64,000 nt of DNA. Source: Gilvimarinus japonicus (lineage in GTDB: Bacteria > Pseudomonadota > Gammaproteobacteria > Pseudomonadales > Cellvibrionaceae). A program made the position numbers and the translations under genes. Shown here in pieces: positions 44,271 through 53,324 of this stretch (position 1 is the first letter of the stretch; each line of letters begins with the position of its first letter). The DNA is taken from positions 1,240,001-1,304,000 of the forward strand of contig NZ_AP031500.1 of the NCBI RefSeq assembly GCF_042847215.1, in the 5' to 3' direction. The notes under the pieces were generated by a model. The model saw nothing but the letters and a program-made list of their open reading frames with translations. It did no database searches and was not told the origin of the DNA.

Positions 44271-47200
44271 ATGGCGTGCCGGTGGCGGGGCAAATATGGA
44301 TTGGCGTTTAAGTCCGTTGTGACAACTGGCTTGCTATTGCTAATGGCCTTTCCTGCCTGGGCTCAGGCCGGCCCCGATATGACAAGCGGATTTTTGGTCG
44401 GCGTGCTGTTGGGGGCGTTAATCATCGTAATGACGGCCCTTGGCTTGCACCGGTGGCGTCGCACCGGCGACTCTGCGCCGGGGCAAACATCTTCGCAAAA
44501 CCTTGGCCGACGATTACAGCTGGCGCTGGAAAACAGTCAATCTGGCTATTGGGATTGGGATGTTCAGCGCAATACGGTGGAGTTTTCTGACGACTGGAAG
44601 CGCATGTTTGGTCTCGGCGAGAATGCTGTTACGAAAGACGGCGTTTCGGAGTGGATGGCTCGGGTGCACCCCGATGATCGTGATGAGTGCTTAATGCGCA
44701 TTAAACGGCACATTAAAGGTGACACCGATCGCTTTGAGCACGAGCACCGTTTGCGCGATGAGCACGGCAAGTACCTGTGGTTTTTAACCCGGGGGCGGGT
44801 AACTGAACGGGATGCGGCGGGCCGGGCCGTGCAAATGATCGGTGTCTATACCGATGTTAATGCGCAAAAACGGGTCGAAGAGTTGGTGGTGCATCAACAG
44901 CAAGCCCTGCAGCGGCTTAACGAGATCGCATCGCTACCTGGATCTGAAGCTAAAGACCAGTTGCGTCAGGCGCTGCGTTTAGGAGCTGATTATTTAGATT
45001 TGCCCTTGGGGATTGTCAGCCAGATTACGGGCGATAATTATCGGGTTCATGTGCAGGTGTCGCCCCCCGGTGCCCTCGAAGATAACCAAGAGTTTTTCTT
45101 GCCCCACTGTTTTTGTGTCGAAACACTACACAGTCAAGACGTTATGGCGATCCACCATACAGGGCAGTCCGCGTTGGCAAGTCATCCATGCTATCGCTCA
45201 ACTCAGCTCGAAAGCTATATCGGCGCGCCGGTATGGGTAAGTGGAGAGGTTTACGGCACGTTAAACTTTTCTGCCCCTGAAGCTCGCCGCGATGAATTTA
45301 GTGCGTCTGAGCGCGATTTTGTGCGTCTTTTGGCTCGTTGGGTGGGGGCTACGCTTGAGCGTTCACTGCAAGAGCGCGAGAACAGAAAGCTGTCAGAGAC
45401 GTTTAGACGTTTGTCAGACAGCATGCCTGGTTGCTTGGTTCAGTTTCAAAAAAACACCGATGGCTCCTCCCGTTTTGCCTACGCAAGTAGCGGTATTGTC
45501 GATATTTACGGCGTCACACCAGAAGAGGTAAAAGATAGCGCCGCTAAAGCCTTTGAACGCCTACACCCCGACGACCTACAGCGTATTGTGTCTGGTATTA
45601 CCGAGTCCGAGCGGTCCATGACCATGTGGAACGATCAATATCGCGTGTTGCATCCGACGCGGGGTTTGTTGTGGATTCGGGGCCGTACCAGCCCAGAGCA
45701 GCAAACTGATGGCAGCATTATTTGGCACGGCTCCTTGTGGGATGTTACCGAGGAGGTGCTTGCTGAGCAGCGGCTTAGCCGCACCAGCCGTTGGCGTGAT
45801 GCGATTTTTGATGTGGCGAGCTTGTCTCTGATTATTACCGACGTACAGGGTGTGATCCAATCGTTTAATGTCGGTGCCAGTCGCATGCTTGGTTACAGTG
45901 AGCACGAGTTATTGCACAAGGGTAACTTAAAAGACTTGCATCAAGTCGCGGGGGGGTCAGCGGCTGACGCTACCCAAGGTAAGGCGTTTGCTGTGCTGGA
46001 GTTTGAGGCGCTGGCGGCCAGCGCGGCGCGGGGCGAGCTAAAAAGCGAAGAGCGAGCTTACCGTTGTAAGGATGGTCGCACGGTCAGGGTTATGGAGACG
46101 CTAACGGCGGTACGTGATGACGACGGTCGAATTGAAGGTTACTTGAGCGTTGCCCGTGATATTACCCTTGAGCGCTCTCAGGCCGAAAAGCTACGCGCGA
46201 GTGCCGAGCGAACTCAAGCGATTTTGGATAATGCCGCCGACGGTATCGTTTTGATTGCCGAGGATGGCGCCATAATCTCGTTTAATTTAGCCGCCGAGCA
46301 GATTTTTGGCTTGCGCGCTGCACAGGCACAGGGGCTGGCTATTGAGGCGTTATTGTCGGAAGAGGATGCCAATATACTCACCTCTCGCCGCCAAAAGAAG
46401 GAGGCGGGCAGCATTGAGGTAAAAGGGTGTCGGGCCGATGGCGAGCTATTTCCGCTGGAGCTATCGTTTTCTGAAATTCGCAGCGACGGGCGGTTGCTCT
46501 ATATAGCGCTGATGCGGGATATTACTGATCGCAAACGTGTTGAGCGCATGAAAAATGAATTTATTGCCACGGTGAGTCACGAGCTGCGCACTCCGTTAAC
46601 GGCGATTAGCGGTTCATTACGGTTGCTCGATGCGGATGTGCTAGGCGAGCTGCCCGAGTCGGTTAAAAAGATGGTACGTGTCGCGCATAACAACAGCGAG
46701 CGTTTGTTAAATTTAGTCAATGATCTGCTGGATATTGAAAAGCTTGTCGCCGGTAAGGTTCGGCTTACGCTGGAGTACCTGGTGGTAGCGGATCTGCTCA
46801 TTAACGCGATGGAAGCTACCGCGAGCTATGCTCAGCAGTTTGATGTTGCCCTGCGCCTGGATTCGAGCGACCTGCCTAAAGATTCCCAACGTTACCTTGT
46901 GCGAGCGGATGCCAAACGAATTACCCAAGTGCTTATTAATTTAATATCCAATGCGGTTAAGTTTTCGCACCCTGGCAATGACGTTGTGTTGCGTATGTCC
47001 CTCGAGCGGGAGAACTTAATTGTCAGCGTGGTTGACCACGGCATAGGTATTGCCGCTGAATTTCGCGAGCGGATCTTTCAGAAATTTTCTCAGGCCGATA
47101 GTTCTACAACACGCGATAAAGGCGGTACCGGCCTGGGTTTAGCAATAAGCAAAGAAATTATTGAGCAACACAGCGGAACCATCGATTTTGAGTCCCGCGA

Positions 47201-47642
47201 GGGACATGGCTCACGCTTTTACTTCGCCCTGCCGTGTACTGTAATACCCGATGTGGTTCCTCCTAGCACTGGCGAGCGCCTTAGCGTGCTGCATGTCGAG
47301 GACGATGAAGCAATTTTACAGTTGCTACACATACTTATTGGTGATGCGGCGGGTTTAACTCAGGTTAGCTCTGTTGCAGCCGCACGGGAGGCGCTTGCCA
47401 CTACCCAGTACGATATTGTGTTGCTTGATGTGCTGCTACCCGATGGTGGAGGTTTAGAGCTGTTAGAAACTATATTGTCGCAGCAGCCAAAGGCGACCGA
47501 GGTGCTAGCCTTAACCCAGGTCGACTTAACGCCTGCGCAGCAACAGCGATTTACCCGTGTATTTGCAAAAGATGCTGCGCTTGTAGCGCAGTTGAGTCAT
47601 TATTTAAATGCGCGTATGGAGCGCGGCGGTTCGGCTCGGTGA
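44271..47642 (+). CDS. Hybrid sensor histidine kinase (PAS-GAF-PAS-PAS-PAS-HisKA-HATPase-REC)
   Basis: A ~1123-residue membrane sensor. A signal-like segment (about 8-28) and a second helix (about 35-55) anchor it. A PAS3 domain (about 75-200, GYWDWDVQRNTVEFSDDWKRMFGL) is followed by a GAF domain (about 220-370) and three further PAS units (about 385-505, 520-645, 650-770). The HisKA domain has phospho-His in FIATVSHELRTPL; HATPase boxes are NLISNAVKFS, VDHGIGIA and GGTGLGLAISKEI. The C-terminal receiver (about 1005-1115) has VEDDE and the Asp of VLLDVLLPDG. ATG at 44271 has GGGAG 4 bases upstream; a GTG at 44250 is possible. The signal is unknown. It is followed by a CheY-like gene and an HPt-REC-REC-GGDEF gene, forming a phosphorelay module. 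Confidence 0.9.
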   Translation: MACRWRGKYGLAFKSVVTTGLLLLMAFPAWAQAGPDMTSGFLVGVLLGALIIVMTALGLHRWRRTGDSAPGQTSSQNLGRRLQLALENSQSGYWDWDVQRNTVEFSDDWKRMFGLGENAVTKDGVSEWMARVHPDDRDECLMRIKRHIKGDTDRFEHEHRLRDEHGKYLWFLTRGRVTERDAAGRAVQMIGVYTDVNAQKRVEELVVHQQQALQRLNEIASLPGSEAKDQLRQALRLGADYLDLPLGIVSQITGDNYRVHVQVSPPGALEDNQEFFLPHCFCVETLHSQDVMAIHHTGQSALASHPCYRSTQLESYIGAPVWVSGEVYGTLNFSAPEARRDEFSASERDFVRLLARWVGATLERSLQERENRKLSETFRRLSDSMPGCLVQFQKNTDGSSRFAYASSGIVDIYGVTPEEVKDSAAKAFERLHPDDLQRIVSGITESERSMTMWNDQYRVLHPTRGLLWIRGRTSPEQQTDGSIIWHGSLWDVTEEVLAEQRLSRTSRWRDAIFDVASLSLIITDVQGVIQSFNVGASRMLGYSEHELLHKGNLKDLHQVAGGSAADATQGKAFAVLEFEALAASAARGELKSEERAYRCKDGRTVRVMETLTAVRDDDGRIEGYLSVARDITLERSQAEKLRASAERTQAILDNAADGIVLIAEDGAIISFNLAAEQIFGLRAAQAQGLAIEALLSEEDANILTSRRQKKEAGSIEVKGCRADGELFPLELSFSEIRSDGRLLYIALMRDITDRKRVERMKNEFIATVSHELRTPLTAISGSLRLLDADVLGELPESVKKMVRVAHNNSERLLNLVNDLLDIEKLVAGKVRLTLEYLVVADLLINAMEATASYAQQFDVALRLDSSDLPKDSQRYLVRADAKRITQVLINLISNAVKFSHPGNDVVLRMSLERENLIVSVVDHGIGIAAEFRERIFQKFSQADSSTTRDKGGTGLGLAISKEIIEQHSGTIDFESREGHGSRFYFALPCTVIPDVVPPSTGERLSVLHVEDDEAILQLLHILIGDAAGLTQVSSVAAAREALATTQYDIVLLDVLLPDGGGLELLETILSQQPKATEVLALTQVDLTPAQQQRFTRVFAKDAALVAQLSHYLNARMERGGSAR

Positions 47643-47699
47643 CGCTGCGCTATGTAAAAAGGCTGCTAATTTGAGTGGCTACACCCAGAGATCAGTATC

Positions 47700-48089
47700 A
47701 TGACTGCTAAACGGCCATTGACTACCATTTTGTATGTTGAAGATGAACCTGACATCAGAGCCATCGCAGAGCTGGCGCTACAAGCCATAGGCGGGTTTTC
47801 GCTAACCAGTTGCGCCAGTGGTAAAGAGGCGCTGAGTGCCGCTCGTGCCGGGGTTCCGGATTTAATTGTGCTCGATGTTATGATGCCTGAGATGGATGGC
47901 CCGGAAACTTTGCGCAAATTACGCGAGATTCCCTCTATGGTTGATGTCCCGGCAATTTTTATGACCGCTAAGGTGCAGCCCGACGAAATTGCGGAGTACC
48001 GCGCATTGGGAGCGCTGGATGTGATTCCGAAGCCGTTTGACCCTCTTAGCTTGGCGCAACGTATTAATGACATTTGGCAGCGCGCCTAA
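47700..48089 (+). CDS. Single-domain response regulator (CheY-like)
   Basis: A 129-residue receiver with no output domain. The acidic pair is in VEDEPD, the phospho-Asp in IVLDVMMPEMDGPE, the Thr/Ser in FMTAKV, and Lys in PKPFDPLSLA. It likely accepts or shuttles phosphate in the relay formed with the hybrid kinase (upstream, 57 bases) and the HPt-REC-REC-GGDEF protein (downstream, 33 bases). Its interaction partner is unknown. Confidence 0.93.
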   Translation: MTAKRPLTTILYVEDEPDIRAIAELALQAIGGFSLTSCASGKEALSAARAGVPDLIVLDVMMPEMDGPETLRKLREIPSMVDVPAIFMTAKVQPDEIAEYRALGALDVIPKPFDPLSLAQRINDIWQRA

Positions 48090-48122
48090 ACCTATTGATT
48101 TCGATAACTCTAAGGAGGCTCA

Positions 48123-49781
48123 GTGAGTTCAGACGCTCAGCAGCATGCACTTGAGCAATTGCAGAATTTGCGGCGCGAGTACGCTGCCAAGTTGCCCAGT
48201 GTTTTAACCAAGCTCGAGCATTCATCCGAGCAGCTCAACGCCGAGCAGCCTTTGCCGCTCGAGCTTTTACAGCCGTTGTACCAAGAGTTGCACAAGCTGG
48301 CGGGCTCTGCTGGCAGCTTTGGGTTTGCGGAGCTCAGTGTGCAATCTCGCGAGAAAGAACAACTCGTCAAAAAGTGGTTAGGTGGCGAAGCGCCCACAAC
48401 GGCCGAGGTTGCCGAGTTTGTCGCGGCGGTTCAGCAGTTGCGAGTTTTGATTGACGCCTCTGCGCCGGATGACGCCGCTAATGTGTTGGTAGCAGGACAC
48501 TCCCAAGCCGTGCAGCTTGCTGACGCTGATCGGCATCTGATTTATTTGCTCGAAGACGATTTAGACTTGGCGGCTGAGCTGCAACTGGCGCTGACTAATT
48601 TTGGTTATCGGGTAGAGCACTATGTGACGTTGGATGCTGCTGAAGCGGCGGTGGGTAAGGTTCGTCCCGATTTTTTATTGGTCGATGTTATGTTCTCTGG
48701 GGACAGTCGCACTGGCCCCGAAAGCATTGCCGCCCTGCAGGAAAGAGCAATAGACCCGTTATCGGTGGTGTTTATCACGGCGCGTGACGATTTTGATGCG
48801 TACCTCGCAGCAGTGCGTGCCGGCGCCGTGGGTTATTTTGTTAAACCGTTGGATATTCCACAGCTTGTTAATTGCCTGGAGTCGCAACTAAAACTGGCGC
48901 AAAGCTCCCCTTACCGAATACTGATTGTCGATGATGACGTTTTGTTGGCGCGTCACTACAAAGTGGTGTTGGAGCACGCCGGTATGCGGGTAGAGTTAAT
49001 CTCTGATCCGCGCGAGGTGTTGGAGGTGATGCGTGATTTTCACCCCGAGCTGGTGTTATTGGATTTACACTTACCAGAGTGTCGCGGCTATGAGGTGGCG
49101 CAACTTATACGCCTTAACCCCGATTGGCTGCGGGTGGCGATTGCCTATTTATCGTCCGAGAGCGACGAGCAGGTTCAGGCCAACGCGGTAGGCTACGGTG
49201 GAGAAGACTTTCTGACCAAGCCTATCTCTGATTTGCGTTTGGTCAGTGCCGTATGTGTGCGGGCGGCGCGCTCTCGCCAGCTCAGTGAGGCGATTGACCG
49301 GGACAGTTTAACGGGCTTGCTTACGCATGCTCGTATAAAAGAGCGGGTAAATATTGAGCAGCAGCGGGCGAGACGTTTAGGTAAACCTGTCTGCGTTGCC
49401 ATGATCGACCTGGATCATTTTAAAAACGTAAACGATACTTACGGCCACGCCATTGGAGATCGCGTGATCCGGGCGCTAGCGCAACTATTACGCCAGCGGC
49501 TACGCCAGACAGATAGTATTGGTCGCTATGGCGGGGAAGAATTTGTTGTGGCTTTACCAGAGTGTGATACGGCAGCGGCCAAGCTGATACTTAATGACTT
49601 GCGTGAGAGTTTTGCGGCGGTGACGTTTAACGCCAGTGGTACTACTTTTAATGTAAGTTTAAGTTGTGGTTTGGTAAGCAGCGATCGCTGTGCGGGCGGC
49701 AGTAATTTACTCGAGATTGCCGATCAGGCCCTGTATCGCGCTAAGGCTGAAGGGCGTAACCGTGTTTGCGAAGCGAATTAA
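48123..49781 (+). CDS. HPt-REC-REC-GGDEF diguanylate cyclase
   Basis: A 552-residue phosphorelay output protein. The HPt domain (about 5-110) has phospho-His57 in the ELHKLAGSAGSFGF motif. Two receivers follow: REC1 (about 138-255, LLEDDLD and phospho-Asp in LVDVMF, Lys in FVKPLD) and REC2 (about 267-385, VDDDV and LLDLHLPE, Lys in LTKPIS). The GGDEF domain (about 395-550) has active-site GGEEF and a preceding RQTD five residues upstream, the RxxD product-inhibition site. It should make cyclic-di-GMP when phosphorylated. GTG at 48123 has AGGAG 5 bases upstream. Together with the two genes before it, it forms one operon inserted between ratB and bamE. Confidence 0.93.
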   Translation: MSSDAQQHALEQLQNLRREYAAKLPSVLTKLEHSSEQLNAEQPLPLELLQPLYQELHKLAGSAGSFGFAELSVQSREKEQLVKKWLGGEAPTTAEVAEFVAAVQQLRVLIDASAPDDAANVLVAGHSQAVQLADADRHLIYLLEDDLDLAAELQLALTNFGYRVEHYVTLDAAEAAVGKVRPDFLLVDVMFSGDSRTGPESIAALQERAIDPLSVVFITARDDFDAYLAAVRAGAVGYFVKPLDIPQLVNCLESQLKLAQSSPYRILIVDDDVLLARHYKVVLEHAGMRVELISDPREVLEVMRDFHPELVLLDLHLPECRGYEVAQLIRLNPDWLRVAIAYLSSESDEQVQANAVGYGGEDFLTKPISDLRLVSAVCVRAARSRQLSEAIDRDSLTGLLTHARIKERVNIEQQRARRLGKPVCVAMIDLDHFKNVNDTYGHAIGDRVIRALAQLLRQRLRQTDSIGRYGGEEFVVALPECDTAAAKLILNDLRESFAAVTFNASGTTFNVSLSCGLVSSDRCAGGSNLLEIADQALYRAKAEGRNRVCEAN

Positions 49782-49803
49782 TTGCAATTAATGGGTGTGG
49801 GTA

Positions 49804-49828
49804 GGGCCGCACTAAGTTTATGCGGCCC
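49804..49828. terminator. Hairpin between GGDEF gene and bamE
   Basis: GGGCCGCA (49804-49811) pairs with TGCGGCCC (49821-49828), loop 9 nt, between two convergent stops. T-runs are weak on both sides (TCATT on plus), so efficiency is uncertain. Confidence 0.55.
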
Positions 49829-49843
49829 TCATTAAAAGCGTTT

Positions 49844-50260
49844 TTAGCTGTTGGTTGGCAGTGGGGTTTCGGGTTCTTTGTCGTCGTCGCCCTCGTTATT
49901 TTCGTTATCCGCGTCCTCATCTTTGTCTTCCGGCAGGTTCTCGCCGGTAAAATGGGTCATAGAGTCGCCGTCAAAATAAACCGTTAACGTCCGCTTAAAA
50001 AAGCGACCGTCGCCCATCTTCAGGCTGTAGTAGTAATCCCAGCGATCATCATTAAAAATATCGTCAATCAAAGGTGTGCCGAGAATATAGCGCACTTGGC
50101 GCTTATTGAGGCCGGGCTCAAGCTGAGAAATCATTTCCTCGGTTAAGATGTGCCCTTGCTGTATATTGATCTTGTGAACACCGGGGAATTGAAAATACTG
50201 ACACCCCGCCAATACAGATATTAGGCAGACGAGCAGGAGGGGCGTTTTGATTATTTTCAT
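49844..50260 (-). CDS. bamE: Outer-membrane assembly lipoprotein BamE with acidic tail
   Basis: A 138-residue lipoprotein of the Bam complex, which folds beta-barrels into the outer membrane. Lipobox LAGC (Cys about 20) is followed by QYFQFPGVHKINIQQGHILTEEMISQLEPGLNKRQVRYILGTPLIDDIFNDDRWDYYYSL, the BamE/SmpA core. The start at 50260 gives the usual N-terminus; a frame to 50356 adds 32 residues. The last ~35 residues are a highly acidic tail (EDKDEDADNENNEGDDDKE) that is longer and more charged than E. coli BamE. Divergent from fur (78 bases), as in many Gammaproteobacteria. Confidence 0.94.
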   Translation of the reverse strand: MKIIKTPLLLVCLISVLAGCQYFQFPGVHKINIQQGHILTEEMISQLEPGLNKRQVRYILGTPLIDDIFNDDRWDYYYSLKMGDGRFFKRTLTVYFDGDSMTHFTGENLPEDKDEDADNENNEGDDDKEPETPLPTNS

Positions 50261-50338
50261 TACAGGGGTTCCACTTGCTAAAATGAATGGGCGATAATAC
50301 CTGAACATAACGAACACTGAGAAGGGCTTAGACGAAAA

Positions 50339-50749
50339 ATGGCTGATGAAAACCAAGAATTACGCAAAGCCGGACTTAAAGTTACTCTGCCAAGGGTTAA
50401 AATCTTGCAGATGCTCGAGTCGTCGGAAGATCATCACATGAGCGCCGAGGACGTCTACAAAGCCTTGATGGAGGCTGGCGACGACGTGGGGCTGGCAACG
50501 GTCTACCGCGTTTTGACTCAATTTGAGAGCGCCGGATTGGTGGTTCGCCACAATTTCGATGGCGGCCACTCGGTATTTGAGATCTCCCGCGGCGAGCATC
50601 ACGATCACATGGTGTGCTTGGACTCAGGCCGGGTTATTGAGTTCCACAACGAAGAGATTGAGCAGCTGCAGCAGCGCATAGCCGACGAACACGGCTATGA
50701 GCTGGAAGATCACTCGCTGGTGCTTTACGTAAAACCTAAAAAATCTTAA
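50339..50749 (+). CDS. fur: Ferric uptake regulator Fur
   Basis: A 136-residue Fe(II)-dependent repressor. The winged helix includes LKVTLPRVKILQMLE and GLATVYRVLTQFESAGLV (recognition helix). The metal/dimer part has HHDHMVC and a closing EDHSLVLYVKPKKS. The CLDSG segment has a single Cys rather than CxxC, as in Pseudomonas Fur and unlike E. coli Fur. The ATG at 50339 lacks a strong ribosome-binding site. The stop overlaps the convergent recN stop by four bases. No Fur box was found in its own upstream region by eye. Confidence 0.96.
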   Translation: MADENQELRKAGLKVTLPRVKILQMLESSEDHHMSAEDVYKALMEAGDDVGLATVYRVLTQFESAGLVVRHNFDGGHSVFEISRGEHHDHMVCLDSGRVIEFHNEEIEQLQQRIADEHGYELEDHSLVLYVKPKKS

Positions 50750-52425
50750 GCCTCAGCGGCATCCCCTAACATCTGCTGGGCATGGGCGCGCGACTCTTCG
50801 GTGATGGTCGCGCCGCCAAGCATACGCGCTAGCTCCTCCACCTTATCGTTACCTTCAAGCTCAATCAGTGCCGTCTCTGCTGATTTGCTGCGACTGGTTT
50901 TTTCGACACGCAAATGCTGGTGCCCTTTGCTGGCGACTTGTGCCAAGTGGGTGACACATAAAATTTGTCCGCGGCTGGCGAGTTGTCGCAGAAGTCGCCC
51001 TACGGTATCGGCGGTCGCGCCGCCGATACCGACGTCCACCTCATCAAACACCAAGCTGGCAATTGCACTGCGCTCGGCAGCCACCACCTGAATGGCCAGG
51101 CTAACCCGCGATAGCTCCCCGCCGGAGGCGACCTTGGCCAGTGGTGCGGCTGGTTGTCCGGGGTTGGTGCTGATCAGCAGTTCAATATCCTCTAAACCAT
51201 GGGCGCTGGGGCGGTCGTCTCTTGGCTTACACTCAACCGTAAGTTTGGCGTGCTCCATGGCCAGGGCCTTGAGGTGCGCGTTTACCTTTTTAGAGAGGGT
51301 GGCCGCTGTTTTGCGTCGCTTGCTGGATAGCTCGCCGGCCTTTGTGCGAAATTCTTGCTCTAGCTGAGCGACCTCGCGGGCCATCGCTTCCAGCCGCTCG
51401 TCGCCCCCGCCCAGACTTGCCAGCTCGTGCGCCAGTGCCTCGTGAATTTTGGGTAGCTCTTCGGGAGCTACACGATGCTTGCGGGCTACGTCGTAAATGC
51501 TCGATAACCGATCCTCGACCCACTGTAGGCGCTCGGGATCGAGGCTAAAACTATCGCCAAAGTGCTCAAGGCTGTGCTGCGCCTCTTCTAGCTGTATCTC
51601 GGCTTCGCTCAGCAGCTGCTCGGCCTCAGTCAGCGCCGCGGGCTTGTTATTGAGTTTGCGCAGCATCTGCAGTGCCCGGCTCAGGCCTGTTTGTAGCCCC
51701 TGCTCATCGTCGCTGCACAGGGCAAGCACTTGGGCGCTGGTTTGCAGTAAATCTTCCGCGCAGGTTAGCTCGCGCTGCTCTTGCTCCAGTGCGGTTATCT
51801 CGTCTGCCTGAATGTTGAGTTGGTCTAACTCCTCGACCTGATAGTGCACCAGCTGATAGCGGGCGTTCACTTCATCGGCGTTTTCGCGGCGATGCTGCAA
51901 GCTGGCGGCTAGTTCGTGCCAGCTGCTGTAGGCCGTTTTTACCTCTTGCACCAGTGTGTTGTGGCCGGCGTAGTCGTCCAGCAGGCGGCGGTGATTGTCT
52001 TTTACCAAAAGCGATTGGTGTTCGTGCTGGCTGTGGATGTCCATCAGCATATCGCCCAGCTCACGCAGCTGCGCCAGGGTGGCAGGGTGGCCATTGATGT
52101 AGGCCTTAGAGCGGCCCTCTCCGGTGACGGTACGGCGCAATAAGCATTCATCTGGGGCGTCTTGCTGTGCTAGGTCGGCCTGAGTTAGCCAGCGGCGCGC
52201 CCGCGGGTTGGTGGCCAGTTCAAAGGTGGCGGCAATGTCGGCACGTTTGCTGCCGTGCCTTACCCGCGACGCATCGGCCCGGTCGCCGAGTGTTTGTCCC
52301 AGCGCTTCTAGCAGCACCGATTTACCGGCCCCTGTCTCACCGGTGATAACCGTCATGCCTGCCTTTAGGTCAAGATCCAGCCTCTCTACCAGGGTAAAGT
52401 TCTGAATGCTCAGGTGGCTTAACAT
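50746..52425 (-). CDS. recN: DNA repair ATPase RecN
   Basis: A 559-residue SMC-like protein that helps double-strand break repair. Walker A is GETGAGKSVLLEALG near the N-end; a long coiled-coil middle (about 150-370, rich in Glu/Gln/Leu heptads) follows; the C-end has the ABC-like signature in KVASGGELSRVSLA and Walker B in SLVFDEVDVGIGG. Length matches E. coli RecN (553). It is convergent with fur, overlapping by four bases. A LexA-type box lies at 52454-52469, 29 bases upstream of the start, so SOS control is expected. Confidence 0.96.
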   Translation of the reverse strand: MLSHLSIQNFTLVERLDLDLKAGMTVITGETGAGKSVLLEALGQTLGDRADASRVRHGSKRADIAATFELATNPRARRWLTQADLAQQDAPDECLLRRTVTGEGRSKAYINGHPATLAQLRELGDMLMDIHSQHEHQSLLVKDNHRRLLDDYAGHNTLVQEVKTAYSSWHELAASLQHRRENADEVNARYQLVHYQVEELDQLNIQADEITALEQEQRELTCAEDLLQTSAQVLALCSDDEQGLQTGLSRALQMLRKLNNKPAALTEAEQLLSEAEIQLEEAQHSLEHFGDSFSLDPERLQWVEDRLSSIYDVARKHRVAPEELPKIHEALAHELASLGGGDERLEAMAREVAQLEQEFRTKAGELSSKRRKTAATLSKKVNAHLKALAMEHAKLTVECKPRDDRPSAHGLEDIELLISTNPGQPAAPLAKVASGGELSRVSLAIQVVAAERSAIASLVFDEVDVGIGGATADTVGRLLRQLASRGQILCVTHLAQVASKGHQHLRVEKTSRSKSAETALIELEGNDKVEELARMLGGATITEESRAHAQQMLGDAAEA

Positions 52426-52453
52426 ACCGTGCTCCGTGTTTGGGTGGTCTTTT

Positions 52454-52469
52454 CTGGTTATTTATACAG
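52454..52469 (-). promoter_or_regulatory. LexA (SOS) box of recN
   Basis: CTG-N10-CAG with an AT-rich middle (GTTATTTATA), matching the gammaproteobacterial LexA consensus. It lies 29 bases upstream of the recN ATG, overlapping the likely promoter. Confidence 0.8.
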
Positions 52470-52512
52470 GTTTTTTTTGAGCCCTGCTAGATAAAAAATG
52501 GAGGGTCTACCC

Positions 52513-52540
52513 CTTGAAAGTCGCTCTGCTAACCCCATAT
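52513..52540 (+). promoter_or_regulatory. Sigma32 heat-shock promoter of grpE
   Basis: CTTGAAA (52513-52519), 13-base spacer, CCCCATAT (52533-52540): a full match to the E. coli RpoH consensus. It lies about 40 bases upstream of the grpE start and would serve the grpE-dnaK-dnaJ unit. Confidence 0.93.
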
Positions 52541-52580
52541 CCGGCAGAGATTCGTTCAACCATTCACGATGGAGAGCAAG

Positions 52581-53138
52581 GTGACAGATCAAGAACATAA
52601 CGATCAACAAGAGTCCGAGGCGCCAGATTCGCCCGAAACCGAGCAACCTGAAGAGCAGCTGGTCAATGATGCCGATACGCTGAGTGCTCAGGTAGAGACC
52701 TTGGCTAACGCCTTGGCATCAGCCAAAGAGCAAACGCTGCGGGCGCAGGCGGACGCGCAAAACAGCCGCCGTCGCGCAGAGCAAGATGTCGAGAAAGCGC
52801 ACAAGTTTGGCCAGGAGAAACTGGTGATAGATTTGCTGCCTGTCGTCGACAATTTAGAGCGGGCGCTAGCCACTATCGATCGTGACGTTGAGGCCAACAA
52901 ACCCATTATTGAGGGTATTGAGCTGACGCTGAAGTCTTTTACTGACAGTTTGGCGCGTCACCAAGTGCTTGCGCTTAATCCTGCCGGTGAGCCCTTTGAT
53001 CCGCAGTTGCATCAAGCGATGACCATGATTGACAACCCGGATGTTGAGCCGAATACGGTTATTGACGTCTTTCAGAAGGGTTATACCCTGCATGGTCGGT
53101 TGGTACGTCCGGCGATGGTGGTGGTTGCCAAGGGTTAA
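52581..53138 (+). CDS. grpE: Nucleotide exchange factor GrpE
   Basis: A ~185-residue co-chaperone that releases ADP from DnaK. An acidic N-terminus and a long helix (about 35-95, coiled-coil) precede the beta-domain with the signature NPAGEPFDPQLHQAMT and the C-terminal VFQKGYTLHGRLVRPAMVVVAKG. GTG at 52581 is chosen because GGAG lies 6 bases upstream; an ATG at 52569 in frame adds four residues and lacks a site. It is first in the grpE-dnaK-dnaJ order behind a strong sigma32 promoter. Confidence 0.94.
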   Translation: MTDQEHNDQQESEAPDSPETEQPEEQLVNDADTLSAQVETLANALASAKEQTLRAQADAQNSRRRAEQDVEKAHKFGQEKLVIDLLPVVDNLERALATIDRDVEANKPIIEGIELTLKSFTDSLARHQVLALNPAGEPFDPQLHQAMTMIDNPDVEPNTVIDVFQKGYTLHGRLVRPAMVVVAKG

Positions 53139-53165
53139 AAGTTTCGCTGTTTGCGTCGTTAGAGG

Positions 53166-53193
53166 CTTGAAAAATCGTTAACGGCGCCCATAT
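53166..53193 (+). promoter_or_regulatory. Second sigma32 promoter, upstream of dnaK
   Basis: CTTGAAA (53166-53172), 13-base spacer, GCCCATAT (53186-53193), one mismatch from the RpoH consensus. It lies about 130 bases upstream of the dnaK ATG and would boost dnaK-dnaJ over grpE on heat shock. Confidence 0.85.
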
Positions 53194-53324
53194 AGCTACT
53201 ACTGACTGGGAATAGTGCGTTGTGCACTTACTGTATAAATTCTCTGTGCTGTTTTGTTGTTAACGACCCGCCGATTGCGTGCTTGGTCAACAGTACAGAA
53301 AGACAATGTTTAGGAGATTGATTC

